NCBI GenBank assembly: GCA_030147455.1
Contig: JASKZU010000004.1
Coordinates: 1-6,041 of the forward strand
DNA from: Planococcus sp. (in: firmicutes)
GTDB taxonomy: Bacteria; Bacillota; Bacilli; Bacillales_A; Planococcaceae
Reading direction: 5' to 3'
DNA length: 6,041 bases
Shown here in pieces: positions 5,986 to 6,041 of the stretch. The notes under the pieces were generated by a model. That model worked only from the letters and a program-made list of their open reading frames with translations. It was not told where the DNA came from and did not search any database. Numbering within the stretch: position 1 is the first letter of the stretch; each line of letters starts with the position of its first letter. The translations under genes and the position numbers were made by a program.

Positions 5986-6041
5986 ATGTTCAAAAAAGTG
6001 ATTTTGCATACGGATCGATTGAGTGAATTAAAAGGGTTTTA
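5986..6041 (+). CDS. 5' end of a gene, probably VOC/glyoxalase-fold protein (partial)
   Basis: ATG at 5986 is preceded by a strong AGAGGTGAGG site (5974-5983), so this is a real gene start cut off by the window edge. The 18 visible codons read MFKKVILHTDRLSELKGF. A first strand ending in a histidine (H8), followed by T-D-x-L and a helix ending K-x-F, is how many vicinal oxygen chelate (glyoxalase/bleomycin resistance/dioxygenase) proteins begin, with H8 as the expected first metal ligand. The family call rests on this short stretch only. It lies after a terminator, so it has its own promoter somewhere in 5914-5970, but I see only weak candidates such as TATGCT at 5962-5967. Confidence 0.6.
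   Translation, partial: MFKKVILHTDRLSELKGF

Overview
The window looks like ordinary chromosomal core from a low-to-mid GC member of the Bacillota, most likely Bacillales and possibly a Planococcaceae-type genome. The grounds are near-consensus GGAGG-type ribosome binding sites, GTG and TTG starts, compact U-tailed hairpin terminators, and gene families best known from Bacillus relatives (UppP/YubB, YubA-type UPF0118 protein, a MarR-MMPL pair like YdgG-YdgH). The genus is inference only. No RNA genes, CRISPR arrays, insertion sequences or phage genes were found.

Layout: (1) 1-464, minus strand, the 5' part of uppP (undecaprenyl-diphosphatase), running off the left edge. (2) 465-612, a divergent intergenic region with overlapping candidate -10 elements for both directions. 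(3) 613-1692, plus strand, an AI-2E/UPF0118 family membrane protein, closed by a strong terminator at 1697-1725. (4) 1737-4864, a two-gene operon of a MarR regulator and an 873-residue MMPL/RND-type exporter. It has its own promoter, whose spacer and -10 are occupied by a perfect 10-bp inverted repeat (probable autoregulatory operator), and a terminator at 4871-4899. (5) 4935-5913, a second two-gene operon with an extended -10 promoter: an unrecognised 151-residue soluble protein and a GNAT acetyltransferase overlapping it by 4 bp, closed by a terminator that begins in the GNAT stop codon. (6) 5986-6041, the first 18 codons of a further gene, probably a VOC/glyoxalase-fold protein.

Functionally, the left half is cell-envelope biology: lipid carrier recycling, a membrane transporter and a regulated exporter. 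The best-supported regulatory logic is repression of the MarR-MMPL operon by its own MarR protein, relieved by an unknown ligand so that the MMPL pump is made. The right half is small soluble proteins of unknown physiological role. I see no convincing new multi-gene system. The most testable points are the MarR operator, the extracellular coiled-coil insert of the exporter, and the translationally coupled unknown protein-GNAT pair.
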